A program made the position numbers and the translations under genes. Shown one piece after another: positions 8,210-17,009 of a stretch of DNA of 20,202 nucleotides; positions within the stretch are counted from its first letter, which is position 1; every line of letters begins with the position of its first letter. The stretch spans positions 1-20,202 of the forward strand of contig NZ_SMMD01000929.1 in the NCBI RefSeq assembly GCF_009711475.1, in the 5' to 3' direction. The DNA comes from Fulvivirga aurantia (GTDB taxonomy: Bacteria > Bacteroidota > Bacteroidia > Cytophagales > Cyclobacteriaceae). The notes under the pieces are model-generated. The model searched no databases. It worked only from the letters and a program-made list of their open reading frames with translations, and had not been told where the DNA came from.

Positions 8210-11200
8210 ATGAAATACCTCTTAACCTTTTGCTTAGTATGCTTACTGGGCTTTTCATCCAAAAGTCAACACGAAAGTTTCTATGGATCTAAATGGTTGG
8301 AGGTATACCGGCTTGAGGTAAAAGAACTACCAAAGTCAGCTCTGGAGATCGTAGATTCCATTTATAATCATGCCAAGGCAAATAACAATGAAGAGCAACT
8401 GATTAAGGCTTTAATTTATCAGTCTAAGTTTGCCTTAACTCTTGAGGAAAATGCGGAACTCAAAGTGGTTAATCGCTTTAAAGAGGAAATACGTCAAAGC
8501 TCAAACCCATCAAGGGGCATCCTTCAAAATTATTTGGCCAAAATCTATTTCGAATACCTCCAGCATAACCGATGGCAGCTATTTCGGAGAACGCAAACCA
8601 AAGAAAAGATCGATACCACTGATTTTCGAACCTGGGATCTTCAAACGCTTTTAGCGGAAGTTAATCGACAATATCAACTTTCATTAAAACCGTTCGAAGA
8701 GTTGAAAAAGGTAAGAGGATCTTCATATAACTCTTTAATCAACCGGTTCGATTCAGTAGATCAATACCGGCCTACCCTACTCGACATTCTTGCCCACAAT
8801 GCCATTGAGTTTTATAAAACCGGATACTCGGGCTACTACACACAAAGTGCCTATAATTTTAAATTCGATAAAAACCATTTTGGAGATCTGGAAAAAATTA
8901 ACCTCCCCGAAACGGATACAATACCTGAATTGAAATTGCTCCAACTGTGCCAGAAGCTATATAAATATCATCTGAGCAGGAACGATACCAATGCCTTTGT
9001 AAAAGTTGATCTCGACAGGTTGGATTATGTTTTTTCTCAGGTCAACCAACAGGAGTATCAACCAAATTACTTCAAAGCACTTGATCATCTTGAAAAGATC
9101 TCAGCAGGTCACGGAGCTACTGCTTTGATTGACTTCGAACGAGCTAATCAATTCTATAGTACAGGGGAAAAACCGCGTGCTATGCAAATCTGCGATGATG
9201 TGTTAAAGGCCTACCCAAATACTGACGGTGCTGGACATTGCCTTACCTTAAAAAAACATATTGAAACCAAAGAATTACAAGTAACTGCAGAGCAATTTGT
9301 AGTACCTCAGAAGCATGCTAAAATCCTGGTTGAATATAAAAATATCGACTCCCTATATCTCAAAATTTACAAACTCACACAACAACAAGAGGTATCATTC
9401 ACCAGCATGCTTTCGGAATACGAAAAAGCCAAATTATTGGAAAAATTACCTGTCTTTAATGAAAAGTTTATTCGTCTAAAAGATCCCGGTGACTATGAGC
9501 AACATTCGACAGAAGTTGCTATTTCTCCAATGCAAAAAGGAGCTTACGTTGTGCTGCTTTCGCTAAAGCAAAAAGCATCTAAGGATATATATGCTTATGA
9601 CCTTATGCAGGTTACTCAAGTAGCGCTATTGGAAGCCACACTGAATAATGAAAAGCGTTTTCAGGTAGTAGATCGGTTTACAGGAAAACCTGTGGAAGGT
9701 GCCCGGATACATGTAAGACATAATCCAGAAGCTAGTTATGAAGGTAACTTCGACAGGCTATTGACAACAGGAATAAATGGTTTTGTAAGTCTTCCTCAGG
9801 GTGATTCTTATATCCCCATTTTATTGGATGTTTATCATGATGGCGATTCAGTGGACTTTGGATCGTCTTATATCAGCCAGAGATACAAAAACAGAAGTGA
9901 CCACGACAACAGCGACTATGTCACAGCCAAGGCTGTGCTATTTACTGACAGAAGCATATACCGGCCAGGACAAACACTCTATTTCAAAGGTATTTTATTA
10001 AAGAAGAGGGGAGATGAAACCAGCTTGCTGACCGGTGAATATGTAGAAGTATATTTTGAAGATGTAAATGGTGATGAGGTCGGTTTTTTAAGACTAAAAG
10101 TAAATAAGTACGGGTCTTTTAGTGGAGAATTTAAGATACCGAGTCACAGCCTCACCGGGGAGTACTCACTTTATGCAGATATGGATTACGAGGAAGACAG
10201 CAAGTTTTATGATGAGGTCATGGATGATTTCTTATGGAATGAGCTTTACATAAATGTTGAAGAATATAAACGCCCTACTTTTGAAGTTTCCTTTAATTCT
10301 GTAGACAAGGCATTCAGCGTCAATGATACTGTAAGTGTGACCGGGAAAGCGGAGTCTTTCAGCGGAGCCAATATCAGCAATGCCAAAGTTGTCTACAGTG
10401 TTCAGCGTGTAGTGCAATTTCCTCCATGGTACGGCTGGGGTCGATGGCACTATGACCCTCCGGTAGAAATCACTTCCGGTGAAACCACTACCGATAATGA
10501 AGGAAAGTATGAGGTCAGCTTTATGGCGCTACCTGACAATGAGATTGACAAAGCTTCTTTGCCTGTATTTAATTATGAAATCACCGCTGTAGTAACGGAC
10601 ATAAATGGAGAAACACATGAAGCCAAAACAAACGTAAGGGTCGGTTACCATCAGTTAGAAGCTGTTATAACTGTCTCTGAAAATATAGATATAAACCAAA
10701 TCGATAAAGCAAGTATCTCGTATCAGATCACTAATTTGAACGGACAGCCCGTTTCCGCCAAAGGAGAAATTACCATTTATGAACTCAAGAGGCCCACTAC
10801 CCCTTTACGCGAGCGGCCATGGCCCGCCCCGGACCAACCTGTCATTTTGGAAAACGAGTTTAATAAAATGTTTCCGCACGAACCCTATAAAAATATAAGC
10901 ACGTGGAAAAACTGGCCTAAAGGAGAAAAAGTCAAAACTTTTGGATTTGATTCTGCTTCGGCAGAATTGGGCCTTGAAGAAGCCTCACTGGGCGTTTATT
11001 TGGCCGAACTTGCTACCACAGATGACAAAGGAAATGAAATTAGAGCTCACGCTTATTTTAAAATATATGATTTTAAGTCTGACAAATTAGCGGATAATCA
11101 ACTCTTTGAGATCAAAACAGATAAGCCTGTTTACAATATTGGAGATAACGTTCAGCTTAACATTGGCACAGCAGCTCAGGATATGGTAGTTGTGATTGAT

Positions 11201-14200
11201 ATCGACAAAGGCCATAAAATTGTAGAAACACATGTTATTCACCTATCAGATGAGGTAAAGACTGTGGCTATTGATGTAAGTAAAAGTGATACCGAAGGAT
11301 TTGCCGTTCATTACTACTATGCCATCTACAATAGCTATCAAAGTGGCACTAAGAATATTTTTGTTAACAGGGCAGACGAAAACATCCAGATTGAAACAGT
11401 TACTTTTCGCGATAAAATATTACCTGGTGCTGAGGAAACATGGGCTTTTAGAGTAAAAGGTACTAATAAAGAGCGTAGAGAGGTAGAAATGCTAGCCTCG
11501 ATGTATGATACTTCGCTCGATCAATTCATACCACATAAGTGGAGCTTTGATCCGCTACCCAAATCAAGGTACTATGCTTACAACCCAAATAACCAAAACA
11601 GTTTTCGTACCACTCGGTTTAATCTTCAGAATACCTGGAATAGTCATCGCTATTACCGCAAACCCATCGATCAGCATAGTGGTTTAAATATGTTCGGTTT
11701 CAGCTTATCAAATAAGCGGGCCGATCAACTCTATTTGAAAAGATTGCGCAATTACGACCTGCAGCAGGTTTCAAAAGTAAACCTTAGTATGAACTCCGAT
11801 CATCCGAAGGGCTATGTATACGGTACGATCACTTCTGCAGAAGATGGAAGCCCGCTACCTGGAGTAAATGTCCTAATCAAAGGAACAACCACCGGAACAG
11901 TGACAGATTTAAGTGGTCAATATACCATTGTCTATGAGAAGGGAGACGAACTGGTTTTTAGCTTTATAGGCATGACTTCTGAAGTGGTAAAGCCCGATGG
12001 TCAAAATATAGTTGATGTGCAAATGGCGTCTGACGTGCAGCAGCTCTCTGAAGTTGTGGTGACAGCTTATGGGGAAGTATTAAAATCAGAAGCAACTGCC
12101 GCAGTTGCGGTAGAGGAAGTACCTGATACTGAAATGTTAGCGGGAAAAATACCAGGAGTAGATGTTAGTGCGGGAGGAGTAGCAGTCCAACAAATTAGAA
12201 TCCGAGGCAACAACTCGCTTAATGGCAACCGCCTGCCCCTTTATGTAGTGGATGGCGTTATCGTTTCTGAATCTGATATTTTAGCTGAAGACCTCGCTTC
12301 CGTTGAGGTTTTAAAAGGAGAAGCCGCTACTTCATTATATGGTGCTAAGGCAGTCAATGGCGTAGTGATTATCAAAACAAAGTCCGGTCAGAAAAAAACG
12401 GATGAGCTACTCGCTAAAGTTGAAGCCCGCAAAGATTTAAGGGAAACAACGTTTTTCTATCCCCATTTAGAAACTAATAATAAAGGTGAAATAACTTTTA
12501 AATTCGATACACCCGAAACACTTACGCGTTGGAAACTTCAGTTACTCGCACACAGTAAAGAATTAAAAGCAGGTTATAAATCACTTAATACAATAACTCA
12601 AAAAGAATTGATGGTCGTGCCAAATGCACCGCGCTTTTTGAGACATGGTGATCAAATAGAACTCTCCACTAAAATAGTGAATATCACAGACCAGCCTCAA
12701 CAGGTAAGGGTCCGACTTTCTTTGTTCGATGCTGAAACAAATGAGGAAATTACCCGTGATCTTATTCAACTACAAATTATGGATGTTCAGGTGTCAGCGA
12801 AAGGAGGAAATACGGTTGAATGGTCCTTTAAGGTACCTGAAAATTTCAACGCAATACTGTATAAAATCGTGGCCACCAATGGCACTTATAGTGATGGTGA
12901 GCAAAAGATTATACCCATTCTGTCTGATAGGCAATTGGTTACAGAAACACTGCCCATGACCGTAAAAGGAAATTCCACTAAGCAATTTGAACTGACAAAA
13001 CTGATCAATAATAAGTCAAATACTTTAGTGCATCACAAGCTGACCTTAGAGATCACCTCAAACCCCATCTGGTATGTTATTAAATCTTTGCCGTATCTTA
13101 TGGAATATCCCTATGAATGCTCAGAGCAGACTTTCGCAAGATTATATGCCAATTTGTTGGCCAAAAAAATCGTAGATGATAACAAAAACATAAGATCTGT
13201 TTTCAATCGCTGGAAGTCTTCAAACGCCTTGATCAGCAACCCCCAAAAAAACCAAGACCTGAAAGCATTATTAATTGAAGAAACACCCTGGTTGCGGGAA
13301 GCAAAAAGTGAGGAAGAGCAACAAAAACGGATTGCGATACTCTTTGATATTGATAAAGTAAGTGAGGAATCTGAGGCCTCCTTTAATAAGCTTTATCAGA
13401 TGCAATTGAGCTCAGGTGGCTTTCCCTGGTTTAGTGGCAACCATAATCCTAACCGCTACATTACGCAGCACATAATTGCCGGGTTTGGTCATTTGGAACA
13501 TTTAGGTATTAAACCACAATTCCTAAATTATGATTGGATGATAAAGCAAGGCATAAAGCACCTTGATAAACAAATTATAGCGGACTATAAAGAGCTAATT
13601 GCTGATTCTACTTCAGTTATCGATGAAGAAAGACAGCTAAGCGACATTCAAGTCCATTACTTATATACAAGAAGTTTTTTCGATAAAGAGCAGTCGGAAG
13701 AGCTAAAAAAAGCGGTGGATTTTTACACTAATCAAAGTGCTACTCACTGGACCGACTTTAACTTGCTTTGTAAAGCAATGATCGCCCTGGTTCAATTCAG
13801 GAAGGGAAATGTCGCTATAGCACATGATATAATCACATCACTGGAAGAGACTAGTATTTTGAGTAAAGAAATGGGCATGTATTGGAAAGCGAATGATGGC
13901 GGTTATCGGTGGGTCGATGCTAAAATAGAAACACAGGCACTTTTAATTTCGGCTTTCAATGAAATAATGAGTGATACATCTAGCGATAAAACAAATATAA
14001 TAAATGAGATGAAAAACTGGCTTTTCAAACACAAGCAGGTTAACCAATGGCCCACCACCAAAGCGACTACAAAAGCCATTTATGCAGTATTGCTAAACGA
14101 AGACATAAGCGAAGCCCCAATCAAAACCGTGAAAGCACAGATTGGTAACCAGGTTATTTTGTCTGACAATATTGAAGCCGGAACAGGGTATTTCAAAGAG

Positions 14201-14761
14201 CAATGGGATAATGAATCGATCATACCTGAGTTGGGAAAAGTAAAACTCTCAAATGAAGGTAAGAGCCCTGCGTACGGCAGCTTATACTGGCAATACTTTC
14301 AAGATATAGATGCAATTACTTCTGCTTCTACCAAGGCTATACAGCTGACAAAAAAAGTGTTTAAGGTCAACAGAAATAGTCAAGGTGAAATATTGAATGA
14401 AGTCAACGATTCTACAACATTGAATCTAGGCGATTTGCTCAGAATTAGAATTACGCTAAAAACTGATCGAGATATGGAATTTCTTCACATGAAAGACCAG
14501 CGCGCTGCTGGTCTGGAACCTACAACTACGCTGTCAAAGTATAAATGGCAAGAAGGCCTCGGATATTACCAAGCCACCAAAGATGCTAGCACAAATTTCT
14601 TTTTTGATAGAGTTCCTAAAGGCGTTTACGTTTTTGAATACGATCTGCGCGCAAATAATAAGGGATCATTTATCAATGGCATTACCACGATTCAGAGCAT
14701 GTATGCTCCTGAATTCATGAGCCATACTAACGCAATTATCTTAAATATTGAGTCTAGATAA
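8210..14761 (+). CDS. Exported alpha-2-macroglobulin family protein with inserted carboxypeptidase-regulatory-like and TonB-receptor plug domains
   Basis: A 2183-aa protein with a signal peptide (MKYLLTFCLVCLLGFSSKSQ, cut near S19/Q20; no good lipobox, unlike lipoprotein E. coli YfhM). Domains: helical N-terminal region (about 20-360); macroglobulin-like strands; MG2 with TDRSIYRPGQTLYFKG (579-594); further MG domains; bait-region domain (about 960-1105); insertion of carboxypeptidase-regulatory-like (about 1200-1272) and SusC-type plug (about 1280-1393); A2M/MG7-type domain starting ARKDLRETTFFYPHL (1406-1420), with VVPNAPRFLRHGD (1469-1481); thioester domain with intact C1637-S-E-Q1640 in YPYECSEQTF; C-terminal MG10-like domain (about 2060-2170). 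Known for the family: cleavage of the bait exposes the thioester, which bonds the attacking protease. No beta barrel follows the plug. No pbpC lies next to it, although a macroglobulin gene often pairs with one. The start is fixed by the signal peptide. Confidence 0.93.
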   Translation: MKYLLTFCLVCLLGFSSKSQHESFYGSKWLEVYRLEVKELPKSALEIVDSIYNHAKANNNEEQLIKALIYQSKFALTLEENAELKVVNRFKEEIRQSSNPSRGILQNYLAKIYFEYLQHNRWQLFRRTQTKEKIDTTDFRTWDLQTLLAEVNRQYQLSLKPFEELKKVRGSSYNSLINRFDSVDQYRPTLLDILAHNAIEFYKTGYSGYYTQSAYNFKFDKNHFGDLEKINLPETDTIPELKLLQLCQKLYKYHLSRNDTNAFVKVDLDRLDYVFSQVNQQEYQPNYFKALDHLEKISAGHGATALIDFERANQFYSTGEKPRAMQICDDVLKAYPNTDGAGHCLTLKKHIETKELQVTAEQFVVPQKHAKILVEYKNIDSLYLKIYKLTQQQEVSFTSMLSEYEKAKLLEKLPVFNEKFIRLKDPGDYEQHSTEVAISPMQKGAYVVLLSLKQKASKDIYAYDLMQVTQVALLEATLNNEKRFQVVDRFTGKPVEGARIHVRHNPEASYEGNFDRLLTTGINGFVSLPQGDSYIPILLDVYHDGDSVDFGSSYISQRYKNRSDHDNSDYVTAKAVLFTDRSIYRPGQTLYFKGILLKKRGDETSLLTGEYVEVYFEDVNGDEVGFLRLKVNKYGSFSGEFKIPSHSLTGEYSLYADMDYEEDSKFYDEVMDDFLWNELYINVEEYKRPTFEVSFNSVDKAFSVNDTVSVTGKAESFSGANISNAKVVYSVQRVVQFPPWYGWGRWHYDPPVEITSGETTTDNEGKYEVSFMALPDNEIDKASLPVFNYEITAVVTDINGETHEAKTNVRVGYHQLEAVITVSENIDINQIDKASISYQITNLNGQPVSAKGEITIYELKRPTTPLRERPWPAPDQPVILENEFNKMFPHEPYKNISTWKNWPKGEKVKTFGFDSASAELGLEEASLGVYLAELATTDDKGNEIRAHAYFKIYDFKSDKLADNQLFEIKTDKPVYNIGDNVQLNIGTAAQDMVVVIDIDKGHKIVETHVIHLSDEVKTVAIDVSKSDTEGFAVHYYYAIYNSYQSGTKNIFVNRADENIQIETVTFRDKILPGAEETWAFRVKGTNKERREVEMLASMYDTSLDQFIPHKWSFDPLPKSRYYAYNPNNQNSFRTTRFNLQNTWNSHRYYRKPIDQHSGLNMFGFSLSNKRADQLYLKRLRNYDLQQVSKVNLSMNSDHPKGYVYGTITSAEDGSPLPGVNVLIKGTTTGTVTDLSGQYTIVYEKGDELVFSFIGMTSEVVKPDGQNIVDVQMASDVQQLSEVVVTAYGEVLKSEATAAVAVEEVPDTEMLAGKIPGVDVSAGGVAVQQIRIRGNNSLNGNRLPLYVVDGVIVSESDILAEDLASVEVLKGEAATSLYGAKAVNGVVIIKTKSGQKKTDELLAKVEARKDLRETTFFYPHLETNNKGEITFKFDTPETLTRWKLQLLAHSKELKAGYKSLNTITQKELMVVPNAPRFLRHGDQIELSTKIVNITDQPQQVRVRLSLFDAETNEEITRDLIQLQIMDVQVSAKGGNTVEWSFKVPENFNAILYKIVATNGTYSDGEQKIIPILSDRQLVTETLPMTVKGNSTKQFELTKLINNKSNTLVHHKLTLEITSNPIWYVIKSLPYLMEYPYECSEQTFARLYANLLAKKIVDDNKNIRSVFNRWKSSNALISNPQKNQDLKALLIEETPWLREAKSEEEQQKRIAILFDIDKVSEESEASFNKLYQMQLSSGGFPWFSGNHNPNRYITQHIIAGFGHLEHLGIKPQFLNYDWMIKQGIKHLDKQIIADYKELIADSTSVIDEERQLSDIQVHYLYTRSFFDKEQSEELKKAVDFYTNQSATHWTDFNLLCKAMIALVQFRKGNVAIAHDIITSLEETSILSKEMGMYWKANDGGYRWVDAKIETQALLISAFNEIMSDTSSDKTNIINEMKNWLFKHKQVNQWPTTKATTKAIYAVLLNEDISEAPIKTVKAQIGNQVILSDNIEAGTGYFKEQWDNESIIPELGKVKLSNEGKSPAYGSLYWQYFQDIDAITSASTKAIQLTKKVFKVNRNSQGEILNEVNDSTTLNLGDLLRIRITLKTDRDMEFLHMKDQRAAGLEPTTTLSKYKWQEGLGYYQATKDASTNFFFDRVPKGVYVFEYDLRANNKGSFINGITTIQSMYAPEFMSHTNAIILNIESR
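11807..12388 (+). other. Inserted carboxypeptidase-regulatory-like plus SusC-type plug module inside the macroglobulin gene
   Basis: Residues about 1200-1272 read as the beta-sandwich seen before SusC plugs: YGTITSAEDGSPLPGVNVLI, then TVTDLSGQYTI and LVFSFIGM. They are followed by QLSEVVVTAYG (1278-1288), the SusC/RagA junction, and the plug signatures AGKIPGVDVSAG (1311-1322), IRIRGNNSLNG (1329-1339), LYVVDGVIV (1344-1352) and LASVEVLKGEAATSLYGAKA then NGVVIIKTKSG (1362-1393). The linker between TAYG and AGKIPGV is about 22 residues, shorter than I expect for SusC plugs. The frame is continuous on both sides and macroglobulin sequence resumes at once, so this is a real in-frame fusion and not an assembly join of two genes. 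Confidence 0.88.
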
Positions 14762-14779
14762 GAAATAACGTAAAAATTT

Positions 14780-14881
14780 CTAATTGAGAATAAGAGCTAA
14801 AATTAAAAGAAGTGCATAGCCAATAATACAAGCAGTGGTAACGGTGATTCTTGTCGGTATATCTTGCATGCTCGTTCTCAT
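14780..14881 (-). CDS. Possible 33-aa single-pass membrane peptide
   Basis: The minus-strand ATG at 14881-14879 opens a 33-codon frame that ends TAG at 14782-14780. The first 14 residues are polar (MRTSMQDIPTRITV) and the rest is a compact hydrophobic helix, including ACIIGYALLLILALILN, which is the layout of small bacterial membrane proteins. It sits alone in the 273-bp gap between the convergent macroglobulin and phosphatase genes. A second in-frame ATG at 14869 would give 29 aa. AT-rich DNA can give hydrophobic frames by chance, so the call is weak. Nothing else was seen in this gap. Confidence 0.3.
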   Translation of the reverse strand: MRTSMQDIPTRITVTTACIIGYALLLILALILN

Positions 14882-15034
14882 ACATCAATATAGACAATAC
14901 CTATGTATAATATTTTGACATTTATTATCTGCTACATGCTTAATTTAGGTTGAGTGAGATTAAGAAGAGAATTCGATCTAATGCACTTGGAAATTCACCT
15001 ATGAGATTAGGTAAAATTAACTAAAGGCTCTTTT

Positions 15035-15919
15035 TTATCCATTTACATGGATTCGCCCGTACAAACCCAATATAAATTTCTTTAATTGCTCATCTGTAGC
15101 ATAAACAACCCCCTGTTCATTCATAAAAGCTGTATCGGGGTTATTGAGGTGTAGATCCTGATCATGAGCATTTGAAATTTGAAGACCTAATTCTTCAAAA
15201 AACAAACGTGTAGCTGCAAAATCCCATATGCTACCACCTCCTTCTTCTGGCTTGGGAAATTTAAAATAGCACGCATGGCCAGCAAGCATCACACTTACCG
15301 CATTTCTCACGGCTCCAAATCCTTTATGAAAAGAAACATCAGCCAGATTGTGTTTTTTGCTCCACTTTTTAAGCTCTGTTTTTATAAAATCGAAATTTTT
15401 ATGAGCAGCTAAACTTCGATCCATATACACATTTAAAACCTGAGAATCCTTATTACGACTTATTGGCAGGCCATTAAGCTTTACTCCCATTCCTTTGATT
15501 GATGTATAAGATTGTTCTACATCAGGAATGTAAACCACACCGATAACAGGATCTCCACTTTTCGAAACCAGAGCAATGGAAACTGAATACCCTGAGTGAC
15601 CTCGGGTGAATGATAAAGTGCCGTCCAGAGGATCCACACACCAAAAATGTGACTTTTTAAGCCGTGATTGATCATCAGCAGACTCTTCAGTGAGCAGGCC
15701 TAAATCGAACTCATCAATAGACGGTTGCATATGCTTAATGATTATTTCCTGGGCCTTAATATCTACTTCTGTAACTACCTGAGACGCAAGAGTGCTACCT
15801 CCATCTTTATGTAGTGTTTCGTGCTGTTGGTTAAATTGAGATTGAATATATTCACCAGCAGCTTTTGCGGCTGTTTCCGCTAAAGCACAAAGGGAATGTA
15901 AGTCTTCGTTGTTGAGCAT
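15035..15919 (-). CDS. Inositol monophosphatase / CysQ family phosphatase
   Basis: A 294-aa Mg-dependent, Li-sensitive-type sugar/nucleotide phosphatase. Motifs, numbered from the ATG at 15919: conserved D53 in TEVDIKAQ; metal-binding LLTEES (E78, E79); the family signature DPLDGT (D96-T101) followed by SFTRGHSGYSVSIAL; and WDFAA (W232, D233) after a glycine run. All metal ligands are present and the length is normal. The family includes inositol-1-phosphatase, fructose-1,6-bisphosphatase and 3'(2'),5'-bisphosphate nucleotidase (CysQ). The substrate cannot be told, and the motif is intermediate between IMPase and CysQ. A TTG at 15922 would add one residue, but the ATG is preferred: it overlaps the stop of the upstream kinase as TGATG, so the two are translationally coupled. 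Confidence 0.87.
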   Translation of the reverse strand: MLNNEDLHSLCALAETAAKAAGEYIQSQFNQQHETLHKDGGSTLASQVVTEVDIKAQEIIIKHMQPSIDEFDLGLLTEESADDQSRLKKSHFWCVDPLDGTLSFTRGHSGYSVSIALVSKSGDPVIGVVYIPDVEQSYTSIKGMGVKLNGLPISRNKDSQVLNVYMDRSLAAHKNFDFIKTELKKWSKKHNLADVSFHKGFGAVRNAVSVMLAGHACYFKFPKPEEGGGSIWDFAATRLFFEELGLQISNAHDQDLHLNNPDTAFMNEQGVVYATDEQLKKFILGLYGRIHVNG

Positions 15920-16914
15920 CAACTTTGATTTAATTCTTCAATTACTTTTTGCGTTAGCCTTTTGCTATAGTCATGCATCTTCCAATGACCTGGACTCCAG
16001 CCGTCTAAAAATCGATAAAAATCGGCCCATGCGTAAGGATATAAAGCCAACCACTCATTCTTAACCAACTGAAAATCAATACTTTTATCTAACATTAATT
16101 CAAGTTGGTCGAAATAGTGATCCAGTAATTCTTTTTCATACTTTTCGCACTCACTTTCTTCAAAACAACTGCTAATAAAATAGGCCACGTCTTTGATACC
16201 ACAACCACCACCTACGTATTGAAAATCTACAGCTGCAACCTTCCCATTTTCACTAAAACAGAAATTGGCAAGCTTGGCATCTCCGTGTACTAATGTCTGA
16301 TATTGAGCATTATATAATCGCTCATCAATGCCTTTGGCCGCCTTTTTAAGTGGTAGATTTTGCATTTTCCCCCATTCATCTGGCCTGGTATCGTAATGCC
16401 AATAAGTACCGATAGTCCAAAGTCCATCCGGTTTTGTATTCATAAATTGTGCATGAAAACTGGCGAGCCAGGAAAGGCAGTTTTTGGCATCCTTAAGTGT
16501 GACAAGATCAGGATTTAAGCGTTTAGGGTAACCACTAGTGTCCAAATCCTCCATGATGAGCAAGAGCTCGTCTCCCACTTCCACCGCATGAAAACTTTGT
16601 GGAACGCGGCAATGATCATTAGTCTTGTCGGCATACTGCTGATACCAGGTGCGCTCTACCTGGTATGACTTGAGCTTCCGCTGATGCGAAATGTTTGTAT
16701 TCCACCCCCGTGGGTGCTTGTGTTGATTAGGATAATGAATATGCTTAACAATCACGCTGGGATGAGTCCCACCTTTTAAATTATACCTTTTAATCTCACC
16801 ATATCCGCTCCACAGCTCTTGCACTAAGGCCGTTTTTGTAATTTCATCTGCTTGAGTTATGTTCAGTACTATATGCTCAATATCCATGGGCCAAATCTGA
16901 TGTTTTTTAATCAT
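15919..16914 (-). CDS. APH/choline-kinase-like phosphotransferase (ecdysteroid-kinase-like)
   Basis: A 331-aa small-molecule kinase of the aminoglycoside-phosphotransferase fold. Evidence: probable ATP-site lysine K57 in VIVKHI; hinge-like LLLIMEDL (117-124); catalytic Brenner loop VHGDAKLANF with H210, D212 and N217; and metal-binding D230 in AVDFQYVGGG followed by IKDVAYF. The pattern with DFQ and the long N-terminal lobe is closer to EcKL/DUF1679-type kinases than to true aminoglycoside kinases, so antibiotic resistance should not be assumed. The start is the ATG at 16914; a later ATG at codon 10 is possible. It is the first gene of a two-gene unit and overlaps the phosphatase by one base. 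Confidence 0.83.
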   Translation of the reverse strand: MIKKHQIWPMDIEHIVLNITQADEITKTALVQELWSGYGEIKRYNLKGGTHPSVIVKHIHYPNQHKHPRGWNTNISHQRKLKSYQVERTWYQQYADKTNDHCRVPQSFHAVEVGDELLLIMEDLDTSGYPKRLNPDLVTLKDAKNCLSWLASFHAQFMNTKPDGLWTIGTYWHYDTRPDEWGKMQNLPLKKAAKGIDERLYNAQYQTLVHGDAKLANFCFSENGKVAAVDFQYVGGGCGIKDVAYFISSCFEESECEKYEKELLDHYFDQLELMLDKSIDFQLVKNEWLALYPYAWADFYRFLDGWSPGHWKMHDYSKRLTQKVIEELNQS

Positions 16915-16930
16915 ATGATCAAAGTTTTAA

Positions 16931-16954
16931 CAAGGCTCTGATCATCAGGTTTCT
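16931..16954. promoter_or_regulatory. Interrupted dyad in the divergent kinase/EcsC promoter region
   Basis: The core CTGAT-C-ATCAG (16938-16948) is flanked by CAAG (16931-16934) and CTTG (about 16953-16956 allowing one base of asymmetry), giving a hyphenated inverted repeat in the 95-bp gap between divergent starts at 16914 and 17010. A 10-bp palindrome TTAAGCTTAA also lies at 16982-16991. Either could be an operator shared by both genes. No good -33/-7 pair was found. Confidence 0.25.
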
Positions 16955-17009
16955 TGAAATACCTTGAATCGTATCACTTTTTTAAGCTTAAGAACGTTTA
17001 TACTTCAGA

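Noticed and set aside
11792..12394. A separate SusC gene fused by assembly error
   Set aside because: The reading frame is open on both sides, there is no barrel, and macroglobulin domains continue in correct order after the insert.
15920..15922. TTG start for the phosphatase giving 295 aa
   Set aside because: The ATG directly after it (15919-15917) is a stronger start and forms a TGATG overlap with the upstream stop.
15919..16914. Aminoglycoside resistance gene
   Set aside because: Only the general APH fold motifs are present; the DFQ motif and length point to an EcKL/choline-kinase-like enzyme, and no resistance context exists.
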